DNA of 64,000 bases, from NCBI RefSeq assembly GCF_032452875.1, contig NC_083877.1, positions 49,649,724 to 49,713,723 of the forward strand, read 5' to 3'. The notes beneath the pieces were generated by a model, which saw nothing but the letters and a program-made list of their open reading frames with translations, had not been told where the DNA came from and did no database searches. Each line of letters starts with the position of its first letter. Positions within the stretch are counted from its first letter, which is position 1. A program made the position numbers and the translations under genes. Positions 11,183-21,147 of the stretch are shown in pieces. This DNA comes from Bos javanicus (taxonomy: Eukaryota > Chordata > Mammalia > Artiodactyla > Bovidae).

Positions 11183-11465
11183 CAGTTCAGTTCAGTTCAG
11201 TCGCTCAGCTGTGTCCGACTCTTTGCGACCCTGTGAACCACAGCACGCCAGGCCTCCCTGTCCTTCACCAACTCCTGGAGTTTACCCAAACTCATGTCCA
11301 TTGAGTTGGTGATGCCATCCAACCATCTCAACTTCTGTTGTCCTCTTCTCCTCCTGCCCTCAATCTTTCCCAGCATCAGGGTCTTTTCACATGAGTCAGC
11401 TCTTTGGATCAGGTGGCTAAAGTATTGGAGTTTCAGCTTCAACGTCAGTCCTTCCAATGAACACC
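11183..11465 (-). mobile_element. BovB (RTE LINE) 3' end, 5'-truncated
   Basis: Starts on + with the BovB terminal TTCAGTTCAG repeats and the TCCGACTCTTTGCGACCC block, and is cut off at CCAATGAACACC. The 11-base TSD CAGATTGGTAT is perfect at 11172-11182 and 11466-11476. It is inserted in the old L1. Too short to carry any reverse transcriptase. Confidence 0.95.
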
Positions 11466-11589
11466 CAGATTGGTATAAGGCCCACCTAATCATTATACAT
11501 AATTATCCTTTTCAAACATTGTTGGATTTTTTTCTTACATGTAATTTACTAAGAATTTTTGCATCAGTGTTTTTATGAGTGAGATTGAC

Positions 11590-13033
11590 CATGATGGAAT
11601 TCCAGCTGAACTATTTCAAATCCTAAAAGATGATACTGTGAAAGTGCTGCACTCAATATGCCAGCAAATTTGGAAAACTCAGCAGTAGCCATAGCACTGG
11701 AAAAGGTGGGTTTTCATTCCAATCCCAAAGAAGAGCAATGCCAAAGAATGTTCAAACTACTGCACAATTGCACTCATCTCACACAATAGCAAAGTAATGC
11801 TTAAAGTTTTCCAAGCGAGGCTTCAACAGTACATGAACTGAGAACTTCCAGATGTTCAAGCTGGATTTAGAAAAGGCAGAGGAAACAGACATCAAATTGC
11901 CAACATCCGTGGATCATAGAAAAAGCAAGAGAGTTCCAGAAAAACATCTACTTCTGCTTTATTGACTACACCAAAGCCTTTGACTATGTGGATCACAACA
12001 AACTCTGGAAAATTCTTAAAGGGAATACTAGACCACCTTACCTGCCTCCTGAGAGATCTGTATGCAGGTCAAGAGGTAACAATTAGAACCAGACATAGAA
12101 CAGTGGACTTTTTCCAAATTGGGAAAGGAGTACACAAAGGTTATATATTGTCACCTTGCTTATTTAACTTATATGCAGAGTACATCATGCTAAATGCCGG
12201 ACTGGATGAAGCAGAAGCTGGAATCAAGATTGCCGGGAGAAATATCAATAACCTCAGATATGCAGATGATACCACCCTTATGCAAGAAAGCTAAGAGGAA
12301 CTAAAGAGCCTCTTGATGAAAGTGAAAGAGGAGAATGAAAAATCTGGCTTAAAACTCAACATTCAAAAAACTGAGATCATGGCATCCGGTCCCATCACTT
12401 CATGGCAAATAGATGGGGTAACAATGGAAACAGTGACAGACTTTATTTTGGGGAGCTCCAAAATCACTGCAGATGGTGGCTGCAGCCAGGAAATTAAAAG
12501 ACGTTTGCTCCTTGGAAGAAAAACTATGACAAACCTAGACAGTATCTTGAAAAGCAGAGACATTACTCTGCCGACAAAGGTCCATCTAGTCAAATCTATG
12601 GTTTTCCAGTAGTCATGTATGGATGTGAGAGTTGGACCATAAAGAATGCTGAGCCCCAAAGAATTGATGCTTTTGAACTGTGTTGTTGGAGAAGACTCTT
12701 GAGAGTCCCTTGGACTGTAAGGAGATCAAACTAGTCAATCCTAAATGAAATCAGTCCTGAATATTCATTGGAAGGACTGATGTTGAAGCTGAAGCTCCAA
12801 TACTTTGGCCACCTGATGTGAAGAACTGACTCTTTGGAGAAGACCCTAATGCTGGGAAAGATTGAAGGCAGAAGGAGAAGGGGACGACAGAGAATGAGAT
12901 GGTTGGATGGCATCACCCACTCCACGGACATGAGTTTGAGCAAGCTCCGGGAGTTGGTGATGGACAGGGAAGCCTGACTTACTGCAGTCCATGGGGTCGT
13001 AAAGAGTCGGATATGACTGAGTTACTGAACTGA
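11590..13033 (+). mobile_element. BovB LINE, 5'-truncated, 1.44 kb
   Basis: Runs from the middle of the BovB reverse-transcriptase region (GATGGAATTCCAGCTGAAC) to the GACTGAGTTACTGAACTG 3' end. A short ATTGAC is found at both edges (11584-11589 and 13034-13039), compatible with a TSD, and L1 sequence resumes on both sides. Dead: see the reverse-transcriptase remnant. Confidence 0.92.
11940..12980 (+). pseudogene. BovB reverse transcriptase remnant
   Basis: In life this protein made cDNA from BovB RNA at a nicked target and also supplied Bov-tA and Bov-A2. Motif A is visible at 11958-11996 (FIDY.KAFD.VDH pattern) and motif C YADD at 12259-12270. The two are in different frames because about 5 bases are missing near 12027 compared with the 26281 copy. 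An in-frame TAA stop lies at 12292-12294, and one T is missing from the run near 12601-12605 compared with the 26874 copy, causing a second frameshift. The endonuclease domain is absent through 5' truncation. Confidence 0.85.
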
Positions 13034-13430
13034 ATTGACATTTCTTTTCTTTGATTCTTGTGAAATATTAAAATCAAAGTTATGTTAGTTTCATAATCAA
13101 GCACACAGGCAGAAAGTAGTTCATAGTATCCTTATTCTCTGTTAATTATCTGAAGAATATATAGTGGTGTCCTCTTTTTCATCCTTCATATTGCTAATTT
13201 GTACCTGTTCTTCCTCAATCTCAATGGTGACTTCTGGATTTTATTAGCCTTTTCAAATGACCAACACTTATTTGTTGATATTCTCTACTGTATATTTCTT
13301 TCCTATATCATAAATTATTCCTTATCTTTATTACTTCTTCCTGTTGCTTTCTTTGAATTTATTTTGCTATTCCCTCAACATTTGTCATTATGGGTTTTAT
13401 TTAAATTAATGCTTACTTCATAAAAGGAAA

Positions 13431-14120
13431 TATTAGTCACATCATCTACTGTGTTGTGGGGTTGAGGAGAGAAAAAATTTTACCTTCCATGAACTCTCAT
13501 TAGAAGCTATATGAATGGAAGAAACACGAGTCCAGCATTGAAGATGCTCATTCAAATAAATGAGAATAAATTCAGATGTCATTTATTTCAAGACTTAGAA
13601 AGGAATTCAAAAGTCTTTCTACAGCTAGGGGTTTGAATTCTGATAATTGCTATTGGAAGAAAATTTGAAATTAAGTACCTTGCAACTTAAGGGGGAAAAT
13701 ATGACTGGAGAGCCAAAAGAGGAAGCAGATTTATAAAAGCCCACCAAATGGTCAGGTATTGACTAATCTAAAACAGCAGAGACAGCACCTTCAATATAGG
13801 TAATCTTAATGACGTTTTATGTACTTCAACTAGTAATAATGAAATTATATCATTGGTTTCCAGTAACTGTCTCTTATTCTATAGAAAATTTTTTTGCAGT
13901 TTCAGTAAAAGACATTTAAATTTGTTTTGTATATGTGTGCATATCTATGTGTGTGTATTTATAGACACATATACTAAGCAGCCTTTTTGCCTGGGTCTTA
14001 TACTTCCCTTGATAGCTGAGGCTTTCCTGAATTTATTATTCAGGAATTACTGAGTTCACCTTCAGCAATTGTTTTTAAATTTACTGCTCCACATATAGTT
14101 ATTGGAGTGCATTTATAAGG
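13431..14120. other. unique sequence, no repeat recognised
   Basis: AT-rich, single-copy-looking. It holds a short TG/TA-rich tract near 13925-13975 and nothing else that I can support. Confidence 0.4.
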
Positions 14121-14124
14121 CCTT

Positions 14125-14922
14125 AGTTTGTTATTTCATTCATTCCTTCCTTCTTCCCACAAACATCCATTGAATGTCTACTGTTTACTGTGTAGGCACT
14201 ATTAAAGGGGCTAAGGCTACAGCAATGAACAACAGAAACATTTCAGCTATAGTAGGAGTAAGTCTAGTGGGAATAAGTAGACAATACCCAGATAAATAGA
14301 TACTATATAAACTTTCCTGGTGGCCCAGATGATAAAGAATCTGCCTGTAGTGTGGGAGACCCGAGTTTGATCCCTGGGTCAGGAAAATCCCCTGAAGAAG
14401 GGAATGGCTGTCCACTCCAGTATTCTTGCCTGGAGAATCCCATAGATAGAGGAGCCTGGTGGGCTGCAGTCCATGGAGTTGCAAAGAGTCGGACATGACT
14501 TAGTGACTGACACAAACATCAGATGGTGGTGAGAGCTACAGAGAGATGTAAATCAGGTAAAGGGGGCAGGGGGTGCCAGAGAGTGGAAAATGGAGCTGAG
14601 GGAAGCTGTCAGTTTAGATGGTAATTGGGAAGACAACACTGGCAAAAACTTAGGGAGGAGCAAATGAATATGGAAAGTCTAAGCAAAGAACATTCTATAT
14701 GGAGGGCAAAAGTGCAAATGACAAGTGATGGTCCTTGTAGACCGTGATAATTAGGCTTTTAGTCCAAGGAAAATGGGAAGCTAGGGGAAGATTATAAGCA
14801 GGATAGTGAGATGATATGACATGTTCTAAAAGCATTTCTCTGGCTACTGTGTTGAGGGCAGGTCTAAGGAGGACCATGATGGAAGCAGGGAGACCAGTAA
14901 GGAGACTGTTGAGATACAATTC
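14125..14922 (+). mobile_element. old L1M-type 3' UTR sequence, interrupted
   Basis: Word order resembles a common L1ME-type 3' UTR: AATGTCTACTGTTTACTGTG, ACAGCAATGAACAACAGAAA, then after the SINE CATCAGATGGTGGTGAGAGC, ATATGACATGTTCTAAAAGC and GGAAGCAGGGAGACCAGTAA. It is cut by Bov-tA at 14310-14512 and ends at the solo LTR. The subfamily is uncertain, and some of these words are also shared with other old repeats. Confidence 0.55.
14310..14512 (+). mobile_element. Bov-tA SINE
   Basis: tRNA-Glu-like head (TTTCCTGGTGGCCCAGATGA, with GAGTTTGATCCCTGGGTC as the B-box region) followed by the BovA core and a GACATGACTTAGTGACTGAC end. Ruminant-specific and BovB-dependent. The A and B boxes are diverged and probably inactive for RNA polymerase III. 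Confidence 0.93.
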
Positions 14923-16201
14923 TGCCGGGGTCCTGCCCCGGCTGATCCAGGGTATTCGAAGCGGGGACGGCGTCAGCGACCTATTTATTTAAATATTTTA
15001 TCAAAGATATAAAGAGTAATAGGATGAGGATAGCTCAGTAGGAAAATTCAGTGGAGAAAAGAGGCTGAGTAGCTTGGTTTACGCGGGAGACCAATAAAAC
15101 TTCAAGACAAGAAGTTTGCACCACTTACGTAGGCCGCAGGCATCCTTCCGTTCTCCCAAAGGAGAGGAGACACTGAGGCCTCCCCGGTCGGATCTTAGAA
15201 GCCCAGGCATAATTAGTAAGCATGGCGGGTTCCGCACTCCTGATGGAGACTCAACCAGAGTGAGAGAGAGAGCGACATGGGGAGACCAGTATTTCGAGAA
15301 ACTGATCCCAATTCTTTATTTTCCATGGTCTACTTTTATACACTGAGATGTTATGCAAAAGTCACGCGGGGTCAGCAGTCCTGACTTTTAAGTCAGGTGC
15401 TTCATACAAATGTATACAGAGGTCTTAGGGGTGCTACATCATCTTCTGGCCAGGGGGGCCTGCTGACAATTTATGACCCTCTCCTTGTGACAGCGGTCAG
15501 TCAACCAGGACACTTATTTCTCCAGGGATGATTATTCTTAAAACAGACACCACCCAAATAAAGTTACATTCCTATAGGGTGAGGGTGTAGTGGGTTTTAG
15601 TTAAGGAAAGAATTTACTTAGCCTAAGGTCTAACATGATTAATATCAAAGGTTAATACTTATTTCTTCTATATATTCATTAATGTGTGTAAGGGCAGGGG
15701 ATGTGGAGACTTAGTAATGAACATTGGCTCAACAAATGAAAAACCCTTCACCAATACAATTTCTAATCAGCCCATTATACTTATACTAATAGTTTTCTAA
15801 CTTTTCTAAGGAACCTGTTTTCAGAAGGTTTAAAGCATCTTGTGCCTCTCACGGTTGGGAGGCTGTGAGCGATCACATGTGGCCGGACAAGCCTGTCAGG
15901 CAGGCCAGAGAACCTTCAGAGGAGTTTGTAGGTTAAAACACTCTTATCACGCCCAGGAATTATTATTAACTGGAGCTCTAGGTTAACTCCTTCTCCGAAA
16001 GAGGTGGTGGGGGACAGCCCCCCGTAAAGTCAGAGGTGTAGGTGAGCACAAAGTAGTAAAGTAGGCAGGCTCTGGTTATGGGGGTAGATGCTCAAGGAGT
16101 TCCAGGGGGACTCCTGAGGCTCGATCCCGCCTTTGCGTATGTCGAGCCTCCTTCCTCATGACCTTTGCCATGGGCAGAGTACCTCACTCTGGCCCCCAAC
16201 A
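14923..16201 (-). mobile_element. endogenous retrovirus class II (ERVK-like) solo LTR, 1279 bp
   Basis: The boundaries are exact: TG/CA ends (TGCCGGGGTC at left, GGCCCCCAACA at right) are flanked by the 6-base TSD CAATTC at 14917-14922 and 16202-16207, the TSD length used by class II elements. No internal retroviral genes are present, so the provirus was lost by LTR-LTR recombination. On the - strand a TATAAAAG box (15340-15333) is followed closely by an AATAAA signal (15320-15315), which sets the orientation; U3 is then about 860 bases and R-U5 about 390. It resembles the bovine BTLTR1 type from memory. The complete ends and matching TSD argue for a fairly recent insertion. Confidence 0.9.
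15315..15340 (-). promoter_or_regulatory. LTR TATA box and polyadenylation signal
   Basis: On the - strand TATAAAAG is followed 12 bases later by AATAAA. Such tight spacing is known in short-R class II LTRs. This would be the RNA start and 3'-processing region of the lost provirus and could still act as a cryptic promoter. Activity is unknown. Confidence 0.6.
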
Positions 16202-16207
16202 CAATTC

Positions 16208-17744
16208 AATTCTAGATCTTTGTCTTAAAGACAGGGGAGGATTTGTTTATGGATCAGATGAGGAATGTGAAACAAAATATGAGGTCAGAGATTGCTCTAC
16301 AATTTTTTGGAATAAACAATTAGAAGAAAAAGTTGATATTAAGTAGAAGCAATAATACTGTTGCAGACTTAATTGAAAGAAAGAAAATAATCTGATTATG
16401 ATGAATGTGCAAATAAAGACAAAACAGGAAGAAAATACTTATACCCCCTCTATAGGAATAAATGAATTACCAGTACTTGTGAGGCAGAATTAAAAATTGA
16501 CCTATATACTATATTATCTGTGTTATAAGGATTAATGTTTAATCATTTCTGTATTGAACCTCTCCCCTACTATTGGAACCAAAAATGTCACATTCAACCG
16601 GTATTTTAAAAATGTAATAAATCTTTAAATAAAATAACTATATTGATACAAATTTTAAAAATTAAGTTGATATTATTAGGGATGAGGGCAGCTGCAGAAA
16701 AAGTAGATTTGGAAGAACCTTGGTCTTAGATATGCTAATAAATAAGAGTGTGAAGCGGCCAAGTGAGGTAACTAGACCATTGAATTCATATTAAGATTCA
16801 AGGTAGGACATCCACTTTGGAAACTCTAAGCATATAGATGTTTTGTACAGCTTTGCCGTAAAAGTATCTTTTCCTCCTCCATCCTTGACTTTATCTCACA
16901 ACTTTTTTCCCAGATTCCTACCTTCCCTCTTTCTAATGATCCCAAAAAAACACAACTTTTTTCCTCCAGAAATGAAATTCTCCTGGTGTAGCTTAAGGTA
17001 AAGAAAGAGTTCAAATATTCATGCTAAAATATGAATTCCCTAAAAAACATATATAAATTCTCCATAAAGATCAAAGTATAAGTTTAAAAGTGAGACACGG
17101 CAAGACAAATATGTAAATATTAATAGTCTTCCAATCCATTACAAACAAGTCTATCACATATGGAGCAAGAATTAAAAACTCTAAATCCTTGGGCTCCTTT
17201 GGTGCTGTCTCTCTAATTTCAACTTAGTTTCACTTCCTGCTCACTTAAATGTTGGTTTTCCATTGTGCTTCAAGAAGAGTCTTCATCGTCTGTCATCTGT
17301 GTTGCTAGTGGTTTTTATACCAGTTTTCCTTTCAGTGGCGTCTGGTGGCTGAGGCTACCTGCTTCAGCTGTGGAGCCAAAGAAGTCTTTGGTTCTTCTCT
17401 CCACTATTATACAGTAAAAACTGTTTCTCACACCTCTCAATGGATAAAGATATTCAGAGAAAATATGTCCTTGTCACACTCTCTCTTCCCTGATATTGGC
17501 TGAATTAGAAAAGTCAGAGGAAAAGTCAAAATGTTGGACTTTTTCTCTGTACCCACAGATGAAAATATCTTTGGAAGTGGGTTGACTCTCACTCTTAAGT
17601 GGTATGGAGGACTAAATTATTAATATAGTTGTAAGGAGAAGGTCTTTCCTGGTATTCAACATCCAGCAAAACTTAGCTAGCATCACAGTGTGCCTTCTAA
17701 GTGTTACCTGTGATGTGCTGAAGTGGCAGTGGAAGGTGGTTGAA
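16208..17744. other. unique AT-rich sequence, no repeat recognised
   Basis: Probably old sequence diverged beyond recognition by eye. The tract 17170-17560 has more balanced composition and the words CTTCATCGTCTGTCATCTGT and CTTTCAGTGGCGTCTGGTGG, but no exon structure or domain is evident. Confidence 0.4.
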
Positions 17745-17858
17745 ACTAAATTGTTGTTGTTTAGTCACTCAGCCATGTCTGACTCTTTGGGACCCCATGA
17801 ACTGTAACCCTCCAGGCTCCTCTGTCTATGGAAACCTCTAGGCAAGAGATAACCAGTT
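17745..17858 (-). mobile_element. BovA-type SINE fragment, antisense
   Basis: TTAGTCACTCAGCCATGTCT, GACCCCATGAACTGTAACCC and CCAGGCTCCTCTGTCTATGG match a diverged BovA unit read in reverse. The tRNA head is missing. Confidence 0.85.
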
Positions 17859-17944
17859 CAGTGTACCATAGAATATATGATGCAAATATATTGCATGGAA
17901 ATATGCATTATGTCATAATGCATCTACACCAATGTAGTACTGCT

Positions 17945-18240
17945 TATATGCTTGGGGTTTCCCTCTTATCTTTGCTGGACTAAATCATGCCACTCTCCAC
18001 GTGTCAGGTTAAATATCACACTTTCCCTGATGCAAAGTGTTGCCATGGGCTCCTGTGGTATTACTTTGTACTAGTCATCTTGCAGGCAATTACTTGTTTA
18101 AGGTCCATTTCAGACGTTTAGCTCCATCAGGCAAGAGCTATCTGTATCTTATTCATTGCTGTATCTCCATGATTAAGGCAGTGCCTGGCATATAATAGGA
18201 GCTCAAGAAACATTTTTTTAAATTGAATTGAGAACTGTAA
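17945..18240 (+). mobile_element. L2 LINE 3' end
   Basis: CACACTTTCCCTGATGCAAA, CTTATTCATTGCTGTATCTC and GCAGTGCCTGGCATATAATA, then GAGCTCAAGAAACATTT, are the characteristic L2 3' words in the right order. Old and fragmentary. Confidence 0.7.
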
Positions 18241-18708
18241 GGGGTTTTGTGGGGTTGTATAAAGGAGTAATTGGAGGTCAGAGAAAAGATTGTAGAAAAG
18301 ATAATGAAGAACCTTTTTTTTGCTACAAACAGTTTAGACCTTAGGTAGAAGAGAATGGTGAACCATTGAAGGTTTTAAAGCAAGGGATATAATTAGAGTA
18401 CAGTTTAGAAAGTTCTTTCGATTACTCTAGTATAGTTGTATTATGAGGTGTGTGGGCCCACGGGGGTAGGGGGAAACAGACATGCTTGAGTTCATTTAGG
18501 AAAATCTGACTAAAGACCAGGTAAGGAATCATTAAGACCTAAACCAGGACAGTAACAGTAGGGTTGGTCAAGATGTCTGAGAGTTAGAATTAATGACATA
18601 AAGTGAATAAGTAGAGATGAGAAGGAAGGAAGAAAGAAGAGTCTGTGCTGACTTCCAGGTTTCTAGTTTGTATTGTGATTGGTTGGGGAGGGGTAATTCA
18701 TTGTAATG
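18241..18708 (+). mobile_element. old L1M-type 3' UTR-like sequence
   Basis: AGTTTAGACCTTAGGTAGAA, AACCATTGAAGGTTTTAAAG and CTGACTTCCAGGTTTCTAG belong to the same word family as 14516-14922. Weak and diverged; it could be another ancient repeat. Confidence 0.4.
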
Positions 18709-18722
18709 AAAAGATGAGCTTT

Positions 18723-18870
18723 ATCCATTCATCTGTCAATAAACTTGTAATGGAAAAGAATATGAAAAAGAAAATATATAATGTATGACTGAAGCACTTT
18801 GCTGCGCAGCAGAAATTAACACAGCATTATAAATAAACTATATTTAAATAAAATTTTAAAAAAGAAAAAA
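18723..18870 (+). mobile_element. short artiodactyl L1 insertion with 5' inversion (twin priming)
   Basis: A perfect 14-base TSD AAAAGATGAGCTTT lies at 18709-18722 and 18871-18884, with an A-rich tail before the second copy. The 3' part (GAAGCACTTTGCTGCGCAGC, AGAAATTAACACAGC) is sense L1 3' end. The first 16-18 bases (ATCCATTCATCTGTCAA) match L1 3' sequence in the opposite orientation, the signature of twin priming. Confidence 0.8.
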
Positions 18871-19021
18871 AAAAGATGAGCTTTGGCATCAGACAGCTAG
18901 GATGTGGCATCACATGGCAGTAGCCCTAGTTTCCCCACCTATGAAATGAAATTTTAATATCTACCTTTTGGGGTTGTGTGGTATGAAATGCCTGGCACTG
19001 AGCTGGCACAACACTTAAGTT

Positions 19022-19211
19022 CAGTGGTTCCCCAACTGTTTTGGCTCCAGGGACCAATTTCGAGGAAGATAATTTTTGCTTGGATTAGGTGGGGAGGAGG
19101 GTTGAGATGATTCAGGTATGGTATGGTTATTGTGCACTTTATTTCTGTTATTACTGCATCAGCTCCACCTCACAGTATCAGGCATTAGATCCTGGAGGTT
19201 GGGGTCCCCTC
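19022..19211. mobile_element. hAT-family MER element
   Basis: Ends CAGTGGTTCCCCAAC and GTTGGGGTCCCCTC form the inverted termini. A perfect 8-base TSD CTTAAGTT lies at 19014-19021 and 19212-19219; 8 bases is the hAT length. It contains GCATCAGCTCCACCTCACAG as in the other copies. Internally deleted compared with the 424-bp copy at 63065. Confidence 0.9.
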
Positions 19212-19539
19212 CTTAAGTTAATCCATTTATACCCACCCCCCATATAACCAGGCTCTGGCTAAAAGAATATAAGTAGATTCAGTGGGGGAAGAGAGAATTT
19301 GGTTTTGCAAACATTTAGTTTTAGATCTGTTTGCAATAGTTACATTTTGAATATACAATTAGAGGGCTTAAAACTGAAACTAGGTCCTACAACGTCATAA
19401 GCTTCTATAGCTCTTGGTTTCAAAGATTCTTCTTTGAGAAGTCATGCATTTCCCCCCCCACACATCATAGACTTTTGGAACCTGTTTTGAAGGGAACTGG
19501 TTGGCACAGGTCTGCCCTGTGGAATATTTGAATGAGCAG

Positions 19540-19715
19540 AGGCTTTGTGATCAGACCTGGTAGACAGCGAACGTCTAAATCTAATTCCAGTTCCTTACTG
19601 AAGAATTTGGATGGAACTGAGGCTTATCACTTAGGATGTGCAAGCATGAAATAACTTGCAATAGGATACCCACCAGCATGCCTGGACTGCACAGTCACTC
19701 AATAAATGTTGATTT
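19540..19715 (+). mobile_element. MIR SINE
   Basis: TTTGTGATCAGACCTGGTAG, TTCCAGTTCCTTACTGAAGA and CAGTCACTCAATAAATGTTG follow MIR order, with the middle diverged. Confidence 0.6.
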
Positions 19716-19739
19716 CTTTCCTTTACAGTCCTAAATCAC

Positions 19740-20190
19740 AACATAAATTTTTTTTTAATGTGAACAACATAAACTCCCACACGCTGACCTACAGTCAGTA
19801 CACACCTTCTTTCAGCTGAATTTCTACTTTCTATAACTACAGTACTCTCCAAAGATAGTTTATAATAATGAGTTAACAATAACAATGAGGGAGATAGAAT
19901 TCAAGGCCAACTCACTAACTTTGGAGGCAAATTAGATTACTAAAATAAAAATACATGTTAGAATTCAAATTCAGTATGAAGAATTAAAACAGAAGGCGTA
20001 ATTCAATTATCTCTTGATTGCCCAGAGAATTGCTCATCACAGCACCTCACGACCTCCAACCACTTTGCACAATAAAGATGAGAGGGCTCTCTGGGTTCGT
20101 TGGTTTTGCTTCTAGTTTTGTGTGGTGACAGCATACCTAATATATCCTCATCACAAGGTTGCAGCCACAGTTTTCCCACAGGAAGAGAAG
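19740..20190. other. unique sequence, no repeat recognised
   Basis: AT-rich single-copy-looking sequence between the MIR and an L1 fragment. There is nothing I can support as a gene or signal. Confidence 0.4.
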
Positions 20191-20191
20191 G

Positions 20192-20402
20192 TCTTTTTTT
20201 TTAATTGAGGTATAGTTGATTTCCAACCTTGTGTTAATTACTGCTGTACAACAAAGGGATTCAATTATATACATAGATATACACATTCTGTTTCATATTC
20301 TTTTCCATTATGGTTTATTGTGGGATATTTTCTACAGTTCCCTTTGCTGTACCATAGGACCTTGTTGTTTATCCATCCTATATATGCAAGACTGCAAGAA
20401 TG
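20192..20402 (-). mobile_element. artiodactyl L1 3' end, antisense, 5'-truncated
   Basis: Starts with poly(T) then TTAATTGAGGTATAGTTGAT, GTGTTAATTACTGCTGTACA, TATTCTTTTCCATTATGG and CCTTGTTGTTTATCCATCCT, the reverse of the L1 3' end seen at 45080-45240. GTCTTTTTT at both edges (near 20191 and 20402) may be the TSD overlapping the tail. Confidence 0.85.
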
Positions 20403-20593
20403 TCTTTTTTAAACCCCAAGTCTTTTAATAGATAAAGTTGTAAATTAAATCACCAGTTTCTGTTCTAATTCACAGTAACAAAGGGGTTAACTGTTTATCT
20501 ACACACTTATTCAAGGCTTAAATTCCTATTATAAAAGTCACTTTAAACAATAAATGCTGTTCAATGATGCCATTATTATTTTAAGAAACAAAA

Positions 20594-21147
20594 GATCAGA
20601 TCAGATCAGATCAGTCGCTCAGTCGTGTCCGACTCTTTGCGACCCCATGAATCGCAGCACGCCAGGCCTCCCTGTCCATCACCAACTCCCAGAGTTCACT
20701 CAGACTCATGTCCATCGAGTCAGTGATGCCATCCAGCCATCTCATCCTCTGTCGTCCCCTTCTCCTCCTGCCCCCAATCCCTCCCAGCATCAGAGTCTTT
20801 TCCAATGAGTCAACTCTTCGCAACAAAGTACTGGAGTTTCAGCTTTAGCATCATTCCTTCCAAAGAAATCCCAGGGCTGATCTCCTTCAGAATGGACTGG
20901 TTGGATCTCCTTGCAGTCCAAGGGACTCTCAAGAGTCTTCTCCAACACCACAGTTCAAAAGCATCAATTCTTCGGTGCTCAGCCTTCTTCACAGTCCAAC
21001 TCTCACATCCATACATGACCACAGGAAAAACCATAGCCTTGACTAGACGGACCTTTGTTGGCAAAGTAATGTCTCTGCTTTTGAATATGCTATCTAGGTT
21101 GGTCATAACTTTCCTTCCAAGGAGTAAGCGTCTTTTAATTTCATAAA
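20594..21147 (-). mobile_element. BovB LINE 3' end, 5'-truncated
   Basis: Begins with GATCAGATCAGATCAG tail repeats (a variant of the usual TTCAG units), then CGTGTCCGACTCTTTGCGAC, and is cut off at TCTTTTAATTTCAT. Low divergence from the consensus suggests a relatively young copy. One internal deletion (CAACTCTTCGCAACAAAGTA) removes part of the GCATCAGGTGGCCA block. The two matching frames, 20805-21146 (+) and 20810-21181 (-), are repeat artefacts and C-terminal reverse-transcriptase remnant. Confidence 0.93.

Larger units (their letters stand above)
8580..13430 (-). mobile_element. old L1M LINE, antisense, broken by several later insertions
   Basis: Read on the - strand this is an L1 with part of ORF2 and its 3' UTR. 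From left to right on + are the 3' UTR (TAGAGTTCAGTTTTGTCTG, CAACATCATGTTTTATTGG), then ORF2-derived pieces (TTCTTTATATATTCTGGATT, ATATCCAGTTATTCCAG, TTGCATTTCCATACAAATTT, CAACCCATGAATATGGCAT, TAATAGAAGTGGTCATAAC), then AGAATTTTTGCATCAGTG and, beyond the BovB, TTTTCAAATGACCAACAC. Collinear L1 order on both sides of each insertion shows that a single host element was interrupted at about 9000-9400, 10425-10562, 11183-11465 and 11590-13033. No intact frame survives. Confidence 0.8.

Noticed and set aside
14923..16201. Possibility of retroviral genes inside the ERV
   Set aside because: LTR ends and TSD directly enclose only LTR sequence; there is no gag, pol or env remnant.
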